From the NCBI GenBank assembly GCA_902786615.1, contig CADADE010000038.1, positions 1 through 30,826 on the forward strand: a stretch of DNA of 30,826 nt, given 5' to 3'. The stretch is from Oscillospiraceae bacterium (GTDB lineage: Bacteria; Bacillota_A; Clostridia; Oscillospirales; Oscillospiraceae). The position numbers and the translations under genes are program-made. Below the pieces are notes generated by a model. The model was not told the origin of the DNA and searched no databases. It worked only from the letters and a program-made list of their open reading frames with translations. Positions 16,089-24,078 of the stretch are shown here, one piece after another. The first letter of the stretch is position 1; each line of letters opens with the position of its first letter.

Positions 16089-17810
16089 TCAGCCTGCGGC
16101 AGACTCAGTCGGCTTCAAGCCGGCTTTTTCCGCGGCGGCATGGTACCAACGCTGCATGGTATCCGCGACGCTGCTCCCCTCCTCGACGACGGTCGCCTGG
16201 TAGAGCATTGACTGATCGCCCCGCACCACGCGCACGAAGTTGCCCGGCGCGAAGAAGAAGTCCACGCGGGTGTTCTCTTTTTCCTCCGGGAAGGCCAGGA
16301 CGACATACTCGCCGTCGGGGGCCTCGGTATTCGGCAGCACATCATACCAGCATTGCATCAGCTTTTCGGCGTAGGGCGCGCCGTCCACGTCCCCAATATC
16401 CACGGGGCCGAACTGCGTGGTGCTGAGGGTGTGCTTCTCCCCCTTCATCCAGGCCGCGCGGGCGAGATAAATGTCCACGTCGCTGTTGCCGTAGAAGACG
16501 CGCTCCAGCCCGTTCAGCTCGGCGAGCTTGTCCGGCATGTCCGCCGCCCACTCGCACAGCATGGTCCACTGGGCCTGGTCACGCCGCATCTCCTCCACCG
16601 TTGCGCGCGCATAGCGCACATCCGTGGGGTGGTAGCAGATGTAGTATCTGCCCGCGCTGTCCTTTGCGAAGACCTCCGCGCCGACCATCACATGGCAAAG
16701 CATGTCGTGCAGCTTTTCCTCGCTGACCGTGCCGACGCCGAAGAGCCAGCCTGCGCCGTCATAGCTTTCCGCCTCGCGGGAAGCGGTTTCGTACACGGAA
16801 AACAGGATTCCGTTTTCATTGTCGGTCAGCTTCTCCACGGTGACAAGCGCGTTGATCTTCGGCTGGATTTCCATGCGCAGGCCGCCGTTTTCATATTTAC
16901 CCCAGGGCTGCGGGGCATAGGTCATGTACACCGGTTCGAGCGGCACGCTCTCCGCCTCATTCATCCTGTCCGGGTCCTCCGACTCATAACGGGAGAGCCT
17001 GAGCGTCAGCTTTTCAAAGCTCTTCATTCCGCTGTCGAGATCTTCAAACATGAAGTCTCCCGCAGCGCGCGTTCCGGGTGCCATGACGACGCCGTCCAGG
17101 AGATTTTCGCACAGGGTCCCGTCGAGCTCGGCGGAATTGCCCGCAAGGCCGACATAATGATCGGTCTTGTTCTCGGCGTAGATCTTGATGTAAGGGCCGT
17201 ACCAATCGTCGTACGCCTGCTCGCCGATCACGAGCTTCAGCCTGTCGTCATCCAGCACGACGGTGCCGAGGGCGTCAAAGTCAAGCGGCTCTGCCGTCTC
17301 GCCGGTCACAATGACGACGGGCTCGGAGCGGTAGTCCGCGAGAGCATACTCTTCCGCGGCCAGGGTAAAGCAGAATTTCAATTCGCAGAGCTTCTTCATG
17401 TCCACGCCGGGGACCGTCTGTTCGGCATAGCCGAGAGCATAACGCCCCTCGCTGCCCGCAGGGATGCGCATGCGGAATTCGTAATTCCCGCCGGTGTATT
17501 CGTCGTTCTCCTTCTGGAAGCGGATCAGCCACACCGGGGCCATAAAGCCGTTGACGGAGCCGTCCTCCACGCCGAGCCAGACATCCTTATCGCCCTTGTT
17601 TTCAATGTCCGCCCAGATGATGGTATCCTCGCCGCCGGTGGTCGGGTCCTTGTCAAGACCGGCGGTGGTAACCTTGAGGCCGTCCTTTTCAAAAAGGACG
17701 CTGCCGTCGGGCTTGCAGGGCTCCGCCGCCTGCGCCGCGAGCATGCCGCCGCAGCTCAAAAGCGTCGCCAGCAGCAGAACGGACAGCAGCTTTCTCATTG
17801 TGTTTTTCAT
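16089..17810 (-). CDS. Unrecognised exported protein
   Basis: I do not recognise this family. The 573-residue protein begins with MKNTMRKLLSVLLLATLLSC and continues GGMLAAQAAEP, a clear export signal. Either signal peptidase I cuts after AQA, or Cys20 is lipidated (LLSC is a loose lipobox). The start at 17810 is chosen because AAGGAGGA lies 9 bases upstream; the reading frame extends 43 codons further but without a signal. The rest is acidic and rich in beta-type and aromatic segments. The first half has two similar stretches on neutral hydration or display (KVTTAGLDKDPTTGGEDTII, then a KLVIGEQAYDDWYGPYIKIY region), suggesting repeated beta-sandwich domains at about 45-170 and 180-310. A terminator follows. 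It stands alone on the minus strand, divergent from proC. Confidence 0.75.
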   Translation of the reverse strand: MKNTMRKLLSVLLLATLLSCGGMLAAQAAEPCKPDGSVLFEKDGLKVTTAGLDKDPTTGGEDTIIWADIENKGDKDVWLGVEDGSVNGFMAPVWLIRFQKENDEYTGGNYEFRMRIPAGSEGRYALGYAEQTVPGVDMKKLCELKFCFTLAAEEYALADYRSEPVVIVTGETAEPLDFDALGTVVLDDDRLKLVIGEQAYDDWYGPYIKIYAENKTDHYVGLAGNSAELDGTLCENLLDGVVMAPGTRAAGDFMFEDLDSGMKSFEKLTLRLSRYESEDPDRMNEAESVPLEPVYMTYAPQPWGKYENGGLRMEIQPKINALVTVEKLTDNENGILFSVYETASREAESYDGAGWLFGVGTVSEEKLHDMLCHVMVGAEVFAKDSAGRYYICYHPTDVRYARATVEEMRRDQAQWTMLCEWAADMPDKLAELNGLERVFYGNSDVDIYLARAAWMKGEKHTLSTTQFGPVDIGDVDGAPYAEKLMQCWYDVLPNTEAPDGEYVVLAFPEEKENTRVDFFFAPGNFVRVVRGDQSMLYQATVVEEGSSVADTMQRWYHAAAEKAGLKPTESAAG

Positions 17811-17920
17811 GCAGTCTCCTCCTTGTTTCCGCGCGCCGTGTCCGCGCGCTTCAAGATCAGTATAACATGTTCTGTCAATGAAGGCTTTGCCATATGCCGT
17901 TTTCTTTCTCTTCGCCGCTC

Positions 17921-17949
17921 TTGAACCTTCGGGCGTCATGCCGTATAAT
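17921..17949 (+). promoter_or_regulatory. Promoter of proC
   Basis: TTGAAC (17921-17926) and a perfect TATAAT (17944-17949) are separated by 17 bases, 32 bases before the proC start. Confidence 0.75.
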
Positions 17950-17981
17950 CAACATAAAAAACAGACAGGGAGGATATTGAT

Positions 17982-18770
17982 ATGGCAATTGTCGGATTCA
18001 TAGGAACGGGCAACATGGGCACGGCTCTCGCGCGCGCAGCGGTCAAAAGCGACCGGCTCGAACGGCTGCTGCTGGCAAACCGCAGCCCGGAAAAGGCGGA
18101 ACGGCTGGCGCGTGAGCTCGGCGGCGAGGTTTGGGATAATCGGGCAGTCGCGGCAGAGGCGGCTGTGCTGTTTCTCGCGGTGAAGCCGCAGTTTCTGCCC
18201 GGCATGTTCGACGGCATACGGGACGTGCTGGAGAGGCGGCGTGATCGCTTTCTGATCGTCTCCATGGTGGCGGGCTGGCCGCTCGAGCGGCTGGAAAGGC
18301 AGCTTGGAAGCTTCCCCTTCGTGCGCATCATGCCGGATATTCCCGCCTCCGTCGGCGCGGGCATCACCCTTGTGTGCCCCGGCGACGGCATCACAGCGGA
18401 GGAAAAGGCGCTGGTCAAGGCTCTGCTTGCCGGGACGGGTCTGGTGTCGGAGCTGGACGAAAAGCAGCTGGACGTGGCAAACGGCGTGACCGGCTGCGGT
18501 CCCGCCTTCGCGGCGATGTTTGTCGAGGCCCTGGCCGACGGTGCGGTGGCCTGCGGGCTTCCGCGACAGAAGGCGCTGGAGTACGCCGCCATGATGCTCA
18601 AGGGTTCGGCGGAGCTGCTTCTGCGGGAGGGCTCGCATCCCGCCGCGCTCAAGGATCGGGTCTGCTCCCCCGGCGGCAGCACCATTCAGGGCGTGCGCAC
18701 GCTGGAGCAGCGGGGCTTTCGCGCCGCGGTCATGGACGCGGTCATCGCCACGTTCGAAAAGAAATTCTGA
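17982..18770 (+). CDS. proC: Pyrroline-5-carboxylate reductase ProC
   Basis: ProC reduces 1-pyrroline-5-carboxylate to L-proline with NAD(P)H, the last step of proline synthesis, in the cytoplasm. The 262-residue protein has the N-terminal Rossmann motif VGFIGTGNMGTALARA, then FLAVKPQ (about residues 65-71) and FVRIMPDIPASVGAG in the middle. In the C-terminal dimerisation domain are VTGCGPAF and the family signature around residues 220-245 with DRVCSPGGSTIQGVRTLE. The length is normal. GGGAGG precedes the ATG. It is a single-gene unit with its own promoter and a bidirectional terminator shared with the convergent CoA-transferase gene. Confidence 0.96.
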   Translation: MAIVGFIGTGNMGTALARAAVKSDRLERLLLANRSPEKAERLARELGGEVWDNRAVAAEAAVLFLAVKPQFLPGMFDGIRDVLERRRDRFLIVSMVAGWPLERLERQLGSFPFVRIMPDIPASVGAGITLVCPGDGITAEEKALVKALLAGTGLVSELDEKQLDVANGVTGCGPAFAAMFVEALADGAVACGLPRQKALEYAAMMLKGSAELLLREGSHPAALKDRVCSPGGSTIQGVRTLEQRGFRAAVMDAVIATFEKKF

Positions 18771-18848
18771 TACTGTTTTCCATAAAACACTGTGTTTTTT
18801 TGAAAAGGCATCGCGCAAAGGCGCGTCGGTGACCGGCATGCGTTTTTC

Positions 18849-18882
18849 AAAAGGCTCCCCGATTCTTTTCGGAGAGCCTTTT
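18849..18882. terminator. Bidirectional terminator between proC and the CoA-transferase gene
   Basis: AAAAGGCTCCCC (18849-18860) pairs with GGAGAGCCTTTT (18871-18882) with one G-U; a T-run follows on + and the complementary A-run gives T residues on -. Confidence 0.8.
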
Positions 18883-18886
18883 TGCT

Positions 18887-20197
18887 TCATAAAATATACC
18901 CGGCCTTTTTCGCCTCAAAAAGAAGCCGATCCCGGAAATCCGGGTGGGCAATGGCGATGAGGCGCTTCGCGCGCACATCCAGCGGCTCGTCCAGCAGATC
19001 CGCCGCGCCATATTCGGTGACGATATAGTGTACGTCCGCCCGGGGCGTGGTGACGACGCTGCCGGTCGGCAGGGTGAGGGCGATGTTGGAGCTGCGCGCT
19101 CCGTCCTTGTCCGTATGCACGGCGGGGATGGTCAGAAAGCTCTTGCCGCCCCGGCTCCATCTCGCCCCGCGCACATAGTCGAGCTGACCGCCCGTGCCGG
19201 AAAACTGGCGGAAGCCGATGGACTCGGCACATACCTGTCCCGTGAGGTCGGCGCAGACGGCGCCGTTGACGGAGATCATGTTGTCGTTTTGCGCAATGTT
19301 CCGCGGGTCGTTCAGCCAGGCGCAGGGCCGGGCCTCAAGCTCCGGGTTGTGATCCATGTAGGCATAGAGCGCGGCGCTGCCGAGGGCGTTGGCAAACACC
19401 GTCTTCCCGGGGCAGAAGTTCTTGCGGCTGTTGTTGATGACCCCCGCCTGCATGAGCTTCATCAGGGGGTCGGTAAACATTTCGGAGTAGCAGCCCAGAT
19501 CATGCCGCACCGCGAGCGCCTCTCCGATGGCGGCGGCGATACCCCCGATGCCGAACTGGACGCAGGCCCCGTCCGGAACATGCTCCGCAATGGTTCCGGC
19601 GATGGCGCGCTGCTCCGCCGTGGGGGCAGGCAGGTTCATCTCCGGCAGCGCCTCGTCCGCGAGGACAAGGCAGCTCACCCGCTCCGCCGGGATCAGGCAA
19701 TCGGAGCCGTAAACAAAGGGCATTTTGCGGTTGACCTGAATGATCACCGTCTCGCACACGTCCAGAAGCGCCGGGTCAAACGGCGCGACGCCGAGGCTGA
19801 TCATGCCGTTCTCGTCCGGCTCGCTGCCCGAGGCGAGGAGTACGCGCGCCTGATGCTTTTCCCTTCTGTCCTGCGTGATGTTCGACAGGTGCATGGCCTG
19901 GTAGCTGAGATCGGAGCCCGCCGCCATAGCCCTGCGCTCCCAGGGGCCGAGAAAGCTGCTTCTGATTTTCACATGCTCGTTATACCGCGCCTGGGCGATG
20001 CGGGTCTCTTTATAAAAGCCGGCGAGATACAGCGTCACATTTTCCAGATGCGTAAGGGAATAGTCCGCCAGCGCGTCCAGAAAGGCATAGGGGATGCTGC
20101 CGCCGAAATTGGATGTGATCACGTCTCCGGAGCGGATAAGGCTTGCGGCCCGCTCCATGCTGACGATCTTGTCTCTGTATTTCTCATGCCAATCCAT
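18887..20197 (-). CDS. Acyl-CoA:acetate CoA-transferase (acetyl-CoA hydrolase/transferase family)
   Basis: The 436-residue protein belongs to the family that includes 4-hydroxybutyrate CoA-transferase and butyryl-CoA:acetate CoA-transferase. These enzymes move CoA between a carboxylate and acetyl-CoA through a glutamyl-CoA intermediate. The catalytic Glu is Glu239 in GCYSEMFTDPLM. Other family stretches are VQFGIGGIAAAIGEAL, NALGS, FSGTGGQLDYVRGA and VTEYGAADL. The length fits the family. AAAGGAG precedes the ATG, and the degenerate guanylate kinase gene ends 25 bases upstream on the same strand, so both are probably co-transcribed. In gut Clostridia such enzymes often end butyrate or related fermentation; the acyl donor cannot be decided here. 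Confidence 0.88.
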   Translation of the reverse strand: MDWHEKYRDKIVSMERAASLIRSGDVITSNFGGSIPYAFLDALADYSLTHLENVTLYLAGFYKETRIAQARYNEHVKIRSSFLGPWERRAMAAGSDLSYQAMHLSNITQDRREKHQARVLLASGSEPDENGMISLGVAPFDPALLDVCETVIIQVNRKMPFVYGSDCLIPAERVSCLVLADEALPEMNLPAPTAEQRAIAGTIAEHVPDGACVQFGIGGIAAAIGEALAVRHDLGCYSEMFTDPLMKLMQAGVINNSRKNFCPGKTVFANALGSAALYAYMDHNPELEARPCAWLNDPRNIAQNDNMISVNGAVCADLTGQVCAESIGFRQFSGTGGQLDYVRGARWSRGGKSFLTIPAVHTDKDGARSSNIALTLPTGSVVTTPRADVHYIVTEYGAADLLDEPLDVRAKRLIAIAHPDFRDRLLFEAKKAGYIL

Positions 20198-20222
20198 GGG
20201 CAGTTTCTCCTTTGGGGTTTTC

Positions 20223-20768
20223 TCAGGCGCGGTCGATGAGCGTGTTCAGCCATTCGGCTGCCTGCTCCGCGTCGTCGGTAAAGATGGTGCAGTCGCAAAA
20301 GCCCGCTTTTTCCTTCTCTTGGGCGGCGCGATCCATGCGGGCCGCGACCTCATAGCGGCTGCGGGCCGCAGCCTCATAGCGGGCGCGCAGAAGCTCTTCC
20401 GTGGAGGGCTCCATATACACGCACACAGCCTCCGGCATGTTGGCCTTGACCTGGGCTGCGCGGTCGATTTCCAGACACAGCAGCACGTTTTTTCCCGCGT
20501 CAAGCTGCTCCTGCACAAGCTTGCGGGAGGTGCCGTAGTCGTTGCCCGCGAGCGCCGTTGTCTCCAGCAGCCCTCCGGCTTTCTTCATTGCCTTCCACTC
20601 GTCCAGATCATAAAACCAGAAACCGACGCCGTTTTGCTCCCCCGCCTTCTTTTTCCGTGCCGTGACAGGGATCACGTTCCCGATATCATCCCGCGCGTCG
20701 AGCACCATGCCGATGATCTCACTCAGTCCGGCTCCCGTGGGGCCGGAGATCACGAACAGCTTTGCCAT
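20223..20768 (-). CDS. Guanylate kinase-like protein with altered P-loop
   Basis: The 181-residue protein aligns with guanylate kinase, which phosphorylates GMP to GDP. It retains the GMP-binding region (PVTARKKKAGEQNGVGFWFY, about residues 34-53), the NDYGTSRKLVQEQLDAGKNV segment and EPSTEELLRAR. The ATP-binding loop, however, reads ISGPTGAGLSE, where active enzymes have GPSGxGKS/T; the phosphate-binding Lys is replaced by Leu14. The start at 20768 follows AAAGGAGG at good spacing and puts the loop directly at the N-terminus as in normal enzymes. A promoter lies just upstream. It may be catalytically dead or use nucleotides differently; a normal gmk would be expected elsewhere in the genome. 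It precedes the CoA-transferase gene by 25 bases. Confidence 0.8.
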   Translation of the reverse strand: MAKLFVISGPTGAGLSEIIGMVLDARDDIGNVIPVTARKKKAGEQNGVGFWFYDLDEWKAMKKAGGLLETTALAGNDYGTSRKLVQEQLDAGKNVLLCLEIDRAAQVKANMPEAVCVYMEPSTEELLRARYEAAARSRYEVAARMDRAAQEKEKAGFCDCTIFTDDAEQAAEWLNTLIDRA

Positions 20769-20796
20769 GCCGATCCTCCTTTGCAGATTTTTTCTC

Positions 20797-20825
20797 ATTA
20801 TATAGGATTCCCGTCCGCTTTGCAA
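20797..20825 (-). promoter_or_regulatory. Promoter of the guanylate kinase-like gene
   Basis: On the minus strand TTGCAA (20825-20820) and TATAAT (20802-20797) are separated by 17 bases, about 30 bases before the start codon. Confidence 0.7.
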
Positions 20826-20849
20826 GCACTACGAAAAAGCGAGTTTTCG

Positions 20850-20877
20850 TTGCAATTCGGCAAAACTGTGGTATCAT
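20850..20877 (+). promoter_or_regulatory. Promoter of the rRNA methyltransferase gene
   Basis: TTGCAA (20850-20855) and TATCAT (20872-20877) are separated by 16 bases, 36 bases before the start codon. It is divergent from the promoter of the guanylate kinase-like gene. Confidence 0.5.
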
Positions 20878-20912
20878 AAATTATCTTATTCCGTTAAAGG
20901 AGGCGCAGTAGT

Positions 20913-22067
20913 ATGGACCAAGGCTTCTCGGCGCCCTGCCCGCTCTATAAAAAATGCGGCGGCTGTCAGGTTCAGTCCCTCCCCTACCCTGAGCAGCTCC
21001 GCCGCAAGATGGCGCGGGAGATCGCGCTGCTGGGGAAATTCGGCCATGTGGAGCCCATCCTCGGCATGGAAAATCCCACCCATTACCGCAACAAGGTCTG
21101 CGCCGCCTTCGGGCTGGATCAGAAAAAGCGCATTGTCTCCGGCGTCTATCAGCCAGGGAGCCACCGCATTGTCCCGGTGGACGACTGCCTCATCGAGGAT
21201 GAGACCGCCGACCGCATCATCGTGGATATCCGCCATATGCTGCGGGACTTCAAAATGCAGGTCTTTGACGAGCGTTCGGGCCGCGGCTTTCTGCGCCATG
21301 TGCTGGTGCGGCGCGGCTTTCAGAGCGGCGAGGTGATGGTGGTGCTTATCGCCGCCTCGCCCATTTTCCCGACGCAGAAGCCCTTTGTGAAAAAGCTCCT
21401 GGAACTGCACCCGGAGATCACCACGATCATTTTGAACGTAAACGACCGCTTCACCCCCGTGGTGCTGGGCGAGCGGGAAAAGGTGCTCTACGGCCCCGGC
21501 ACGATTGAGGACACGCTCTGCGGGCATCGCTTCCGCATCTCGCCCCGCTCGTTTTACCAGGTAAACCCCGTGCAGACCGAGGTCTTATACGGCAAAGCGG
21601 TGGAGTTTGCCGCCCTCACCGGGACGGAGACGGTGCTGGACGCCTACTGCGGCGTCGGCACCATCGGCATCACCGCTAGCGGCGGGGCCAAACAGGTGAT
21701 CGGCGTGGAGCTGAACCGCGACGCGGTGAAAGACGCCATCGCAAACGCGAAGCTGAACGGCCTGAAAAACTGCTGGTTCACCGCCGGGGACGCGGGCGAA
21801 TACATGAAGGGGATGGCGCGCGAGGGCTTTAAGCCGGACGTGGTGTTTATGGACCCGCCCCGCGCGGGCAGCAGCGAAGCTTTCCTGCGCGCCCTGCTCA
21901 AAACCGCGCCCGCCCGCGTGGTCTATGTCTCCTGTGATCCTGAGACCCTGGCCCGGGATCTGGACGTCCTGACCGCCGGAGGCTACCGCGTGCAGCGCAT
22001 CCAGCCGGTGGACATGTTCCCGTTTACGGAGCATGTTGAGACTGTGGTACAAGCCGACATGACTTGA
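20913..22067 (+). CDS. rlmD: 23S rRNA (uracil-C5)-methyltransferase, RlmD/RumA type
   Basis: The enzyme transfers a methyl group from S-adenosylmethionine to C5 of a uracil in 23S rRNA. The 384-residue protein opens directly with an iron-sulfur motif, Cys9-x5-Cys15-x2-Cys18 (CPLYKKCGGC), with a fourth candidate Cys in VDDCLIE. It therefore lacks the N-terminal TRAM domain seen in many relatives, and AAAGGAGG at the ATG supports this short start. The methyltransferase domain has DAYCGVGTIGI, FMDPPRAGS, the nucleophile Cys341 in VYVSCDPETLARDL, and the C-terminal DMFPFTEHVETV with the general-base Glu. Members of this family in Firmicutes may modify U747 and U1939; the exact site cannot be told. 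Confidence 0.93.
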   Translation: MDQGFSAPCPLYKKCGGCQVQSLPYPEQLRRKMAREIALLGKFGHVEPILGMENPTHYRNKVCAAFGLDQKKRIVSGVYQPGSHRIVPVDDCLIEDETADRIIVDIRHMLRDFKMQVFDERSGRGFLRHVLVRRGFQSGEVMVVLIAASPIFPTQKPFVKKLLELHPEITTIILNVNDRFTPVVLGEREKVLYGPGTIEDTLCGHRFRISPRSFYQVNPVQTEVLYGKAVEFAALTGTETVLDAYCGVGTIGITASGGAKQVIGVELNRDAVKDAIANAKLNGLKNCWFTAGDAGEYMKGMAREGFKPDVVFMDPPRAGSSEAFLRALLKTAPARVVYVSCDPETLARDLDVLTAGGYRVQRIQPVDMFPFTEHVETVVQADMT

Positions 22068-22119
22068 GCGACAGCACCGCAGGTGCAATAATAGAAGAGA
22101 AGAAAGGCGGATAGGAAGT

Positions 22120-22371
22120 ATGATAAAGGCATTTATTTTCCCAATCAATAATGAGATCTATGAAAACGTAACAACCGCAATCCAGAAGACACTCACCAAA
22201 AATGAAAAAGACAGGAAGAATATCCTTCAGATCATGGTGTCCGCGGAAGATGTTCTCGGAAAAATGGTTGAAAACAGCGATATCGAGAATACTCGGAAAC
22301 ATAAAAGTAAGGCTCTCCTGCGCCGGGGAAAAATTCGAACTGATCACAGACAAGGATATCTGCTGGGATGA
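22120..22371 (+). pseudogene. N-terminal part of the symporter gene, in a different frame (frameshift)
   Basis: The 83-codon frame starts MIKAFIFPINNEIYENVTTA after AGGAAG and reads well up to about VENSDIEN (near base 22290), then becomes nonsense-like and stops at 22371. The sequence that would logically continue it (ILGNIKVRLSCAGEKFELI) lies in the +1 frame. This frame therefore holds the natural start of the symporter gene. The joined protein resembles gut Firmicutes symporters with an N-terminal, degenerate HATPase-like cytoplasmic domain. A one-base indel near 22280-22310, real or from sequencing, explains the break. There is no obvious slippery heptamer. Confidence 0.6.
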
Positions 22372-23782
22372 TTCGGAAGAGGAAATGGGAGAAAACTCCC
22401 AGAACATCATACGGGAAATACTGATCAACCGATTCTCCGAGAATCTGGTATACCGTCACAGAAATCATATAAATACCGTAATTGTAAAAGGAAAGCAAAA
22501 TGAGTATTTCATGATATATATGACGCTGATCTGTCTGGCAGCCGGCATCGCATTTGGTTTTCTGATGAAGTACGTGCTGGGAGATGCTTTTTCTGCAGGC
22601 CTTCAGTCATACGTTCTGGAGCCGGTCCGTACGATGTTCCTCAACGCCCTCGGCATTTTGGTAGGTCCGGTCGTGTTCTTTTCCATGGTATGCTGTATCT
22701 CTAATTTCGGAAGATTGACGGATATAGGAAAGATCGGGGCAAAAGTTCTGTCCATGTATCTGCTGACCACAGTGATTGCGGTAAGCCTCGGATTTACGCT
22801 GTATCATCTTTTCCCTGTCGGAGATCCGTCTCTGCTGGAAAAATCCGACAGCATGCTGACATCTATGAATGCAGACGAAATCGAGGAGATGAATGAGGCC
22901 GCTGAAATGGCGGATGGCGGAATATCTGTGAAAGATACGATCGTCAACATCATTTCCAATAATATCATATCTCCGTTTCTGAATAACAATCTCCTTCAGC
23001 TGCTTTTCCTCAGCATCTTTATGGGTGCCGGTGTATCCGCATTACAGGATGAGCATCCTCAGCTCAGGTCGTTTTTTGTAAGGTTCAACGCCCTGTTCAT
23101 GACAATGCTGGATATGCTGTGTAAGCTGATCCCTGTCGCTGTCTTCTGCAATATGGCGTGCCTTGTATATGAAACAGGCACAGATGTGCTCAAGTCTATT
23201 CTGAGTTATGTTCTTCTGTGCATGTTCGGAATCTTCTGCATGATTGTCATATATAATGTTCTGATCCTTGTGCTTGGGGGACTTAACCCGCTTCTGTTCA
23301 TGAAACGTTACTTCAAGGTCATGCTCACAGCGCTGACGCTCAGCTCCAGCACGGCAGCCATGCCTGTCAGTATGGAGGAGTGCAGAAAAATGGGTATTTC
23401 CAATAAGATCGTCTCATTCTCCATTCCTTTGGGCTCAACGATAAACATGGACGGCAGCAGTCTGGTGATGAGTATCATCTGCATGTTTATGGCCCAAATA
23501 TACAGAATAGAGATTACTCCGTCGCTCCTGTTCACAATCCTGATTTCGATCGTCCTTCTGTCGATGGGAGCCCCGAGCATAGCCGGTGCAGACCTTGCGA
23601 TCATTGTGGTGCTGCTGAAACAGATCGGGATTCCTTTCACAGCCATTGCCCTGATCATGGGCGTCGACACTTTGCTTGACATGATGCAGGCAATGTGCAA
23701 TACCACAAGTGATGGTGCGATAGCGCTGATCGTTGCAAAGCAAGCCGGTGAATTGGATATGTCAATGTATACTTCAGCTTAA
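22202..23782 (+). CDS. Dicarboxylate/amino acid:cation symporter (DAACS family)
   Basis: The open frame encodes a complete secondary transporter of the glutamate/dicarboxylate family, taking up anionic amino acids or C4-dicarboxylates with Na+ or H+. The membrane part begins near residue 100 and has the family signatures: TLSSSTAAMPVSMEE (hairpin 1 serine-rich motif), FSIPLGSTINMDGSS, SMGAPSIAGADLAII (hairpin 2), and DTLLDMMQAMCNTTSDGAIA (last helix, substrate and cation site). The first 30 or so codons of this frame are not the real N-terminus: the natural start and first 55 residues lie in the overlapping frame from 22120. Residues about 31-98 look like the second half of an extra cytoplasmic domain. 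GC content is lower than in the flanking genes, hinting at transfer. Confidence 0.85.
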   Translation: MKKTGRISFRSWCPRKMFSEKWLKTAISRILGNIKVRLSCAGEKFELITDKDICWDDSEEEMGENSQNIIREILINRFSENLVYRHRNHINTVIVKGKQNEYFMIYMTLICLAAGIAFGFLMKYVLGDAFSAGLQSYVLEPVRTMFLNALGILVGPVVFFSMVCCISNFGRLTDIGKIGAKVLSMYLLTTVIAVSLGFTLYHLFPVGDPSLLEKSDSMLTSMNADEIEEMNEAAEMADGGISVKDTIVNIISNNIISPFLNNNLLQLLFLSIFMGAGVSALQDEHPQLRSFFVRFNALFMTMLDMLCKLIPVAVFCNMACLVYETGTDVLKSILSYVLLCMFGIFCMIVIYNVLILVLGGLNPLLFMKRYFKVMLTALTLSSSTAAMPVSMEECRKMGISNKIVSFSIPLGSTINMDGSSLVMSIICMFMAQIYRIEITPSLLFTILISIVLLSMGAPSIAGADLAIIVVLLKQIGIPFTAIALIMGVDTLLDMMQAMCNTTSDGAIALIVAKQAGELDMSMYTSA

Positions 23783-23789
23783 GTCGTGA

Positions 23790-23925
23790 CCTCTTCAAAT
23801 TGGATATTACTATGGAATAGAATTGCACCGAGGACATGTTTCCGCGAACGTTCAAAGGCTCAAAACCGGTGGATATGTTCCTTGCGAACAGATAAATCGT
23901 GGATATGTTTCCAGAGCCAAAAGTG
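23790..23925. mobile_element. Possible end of an IS21-like element (remnant)
   Basis: Three imperfect direct repeats of GGAYATGTTYC occur at 23832, 23871 and 23901; the first two continue into GCGAAC. A related AATTGGATATTACTATGG precedes them. Multiple terminal repeats with GGACATGTTTCC-type cores are what I recall of IS21-family ends in Clostridia. No transposase genes remain, so this would be a solitary end. The call is based on memory of the pattern, not on a search. Confidence 0.4.
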
Positions 23926-24078
23926 TGAACAGGCGGGGCACGGTAGACAAGTTCTGTTTAACCGGCGCGGGTATGATTTAGCATTTTCATTTCCTCAACC
24001 CATATCGAGACTGTCTGTCTGCTGACACATCAATGCTGAATGTCCGATCCGCAGATTTCGCAACACGAGGGATAAAAC

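Noticed and set aside
16353..17924. 523-codon plus-strand open frame opposite the secreted protein
   Set aside because: It lacks a ribosome site, and the minus-strand frame has a signal peptide and a good Shine-Dalgarno site.
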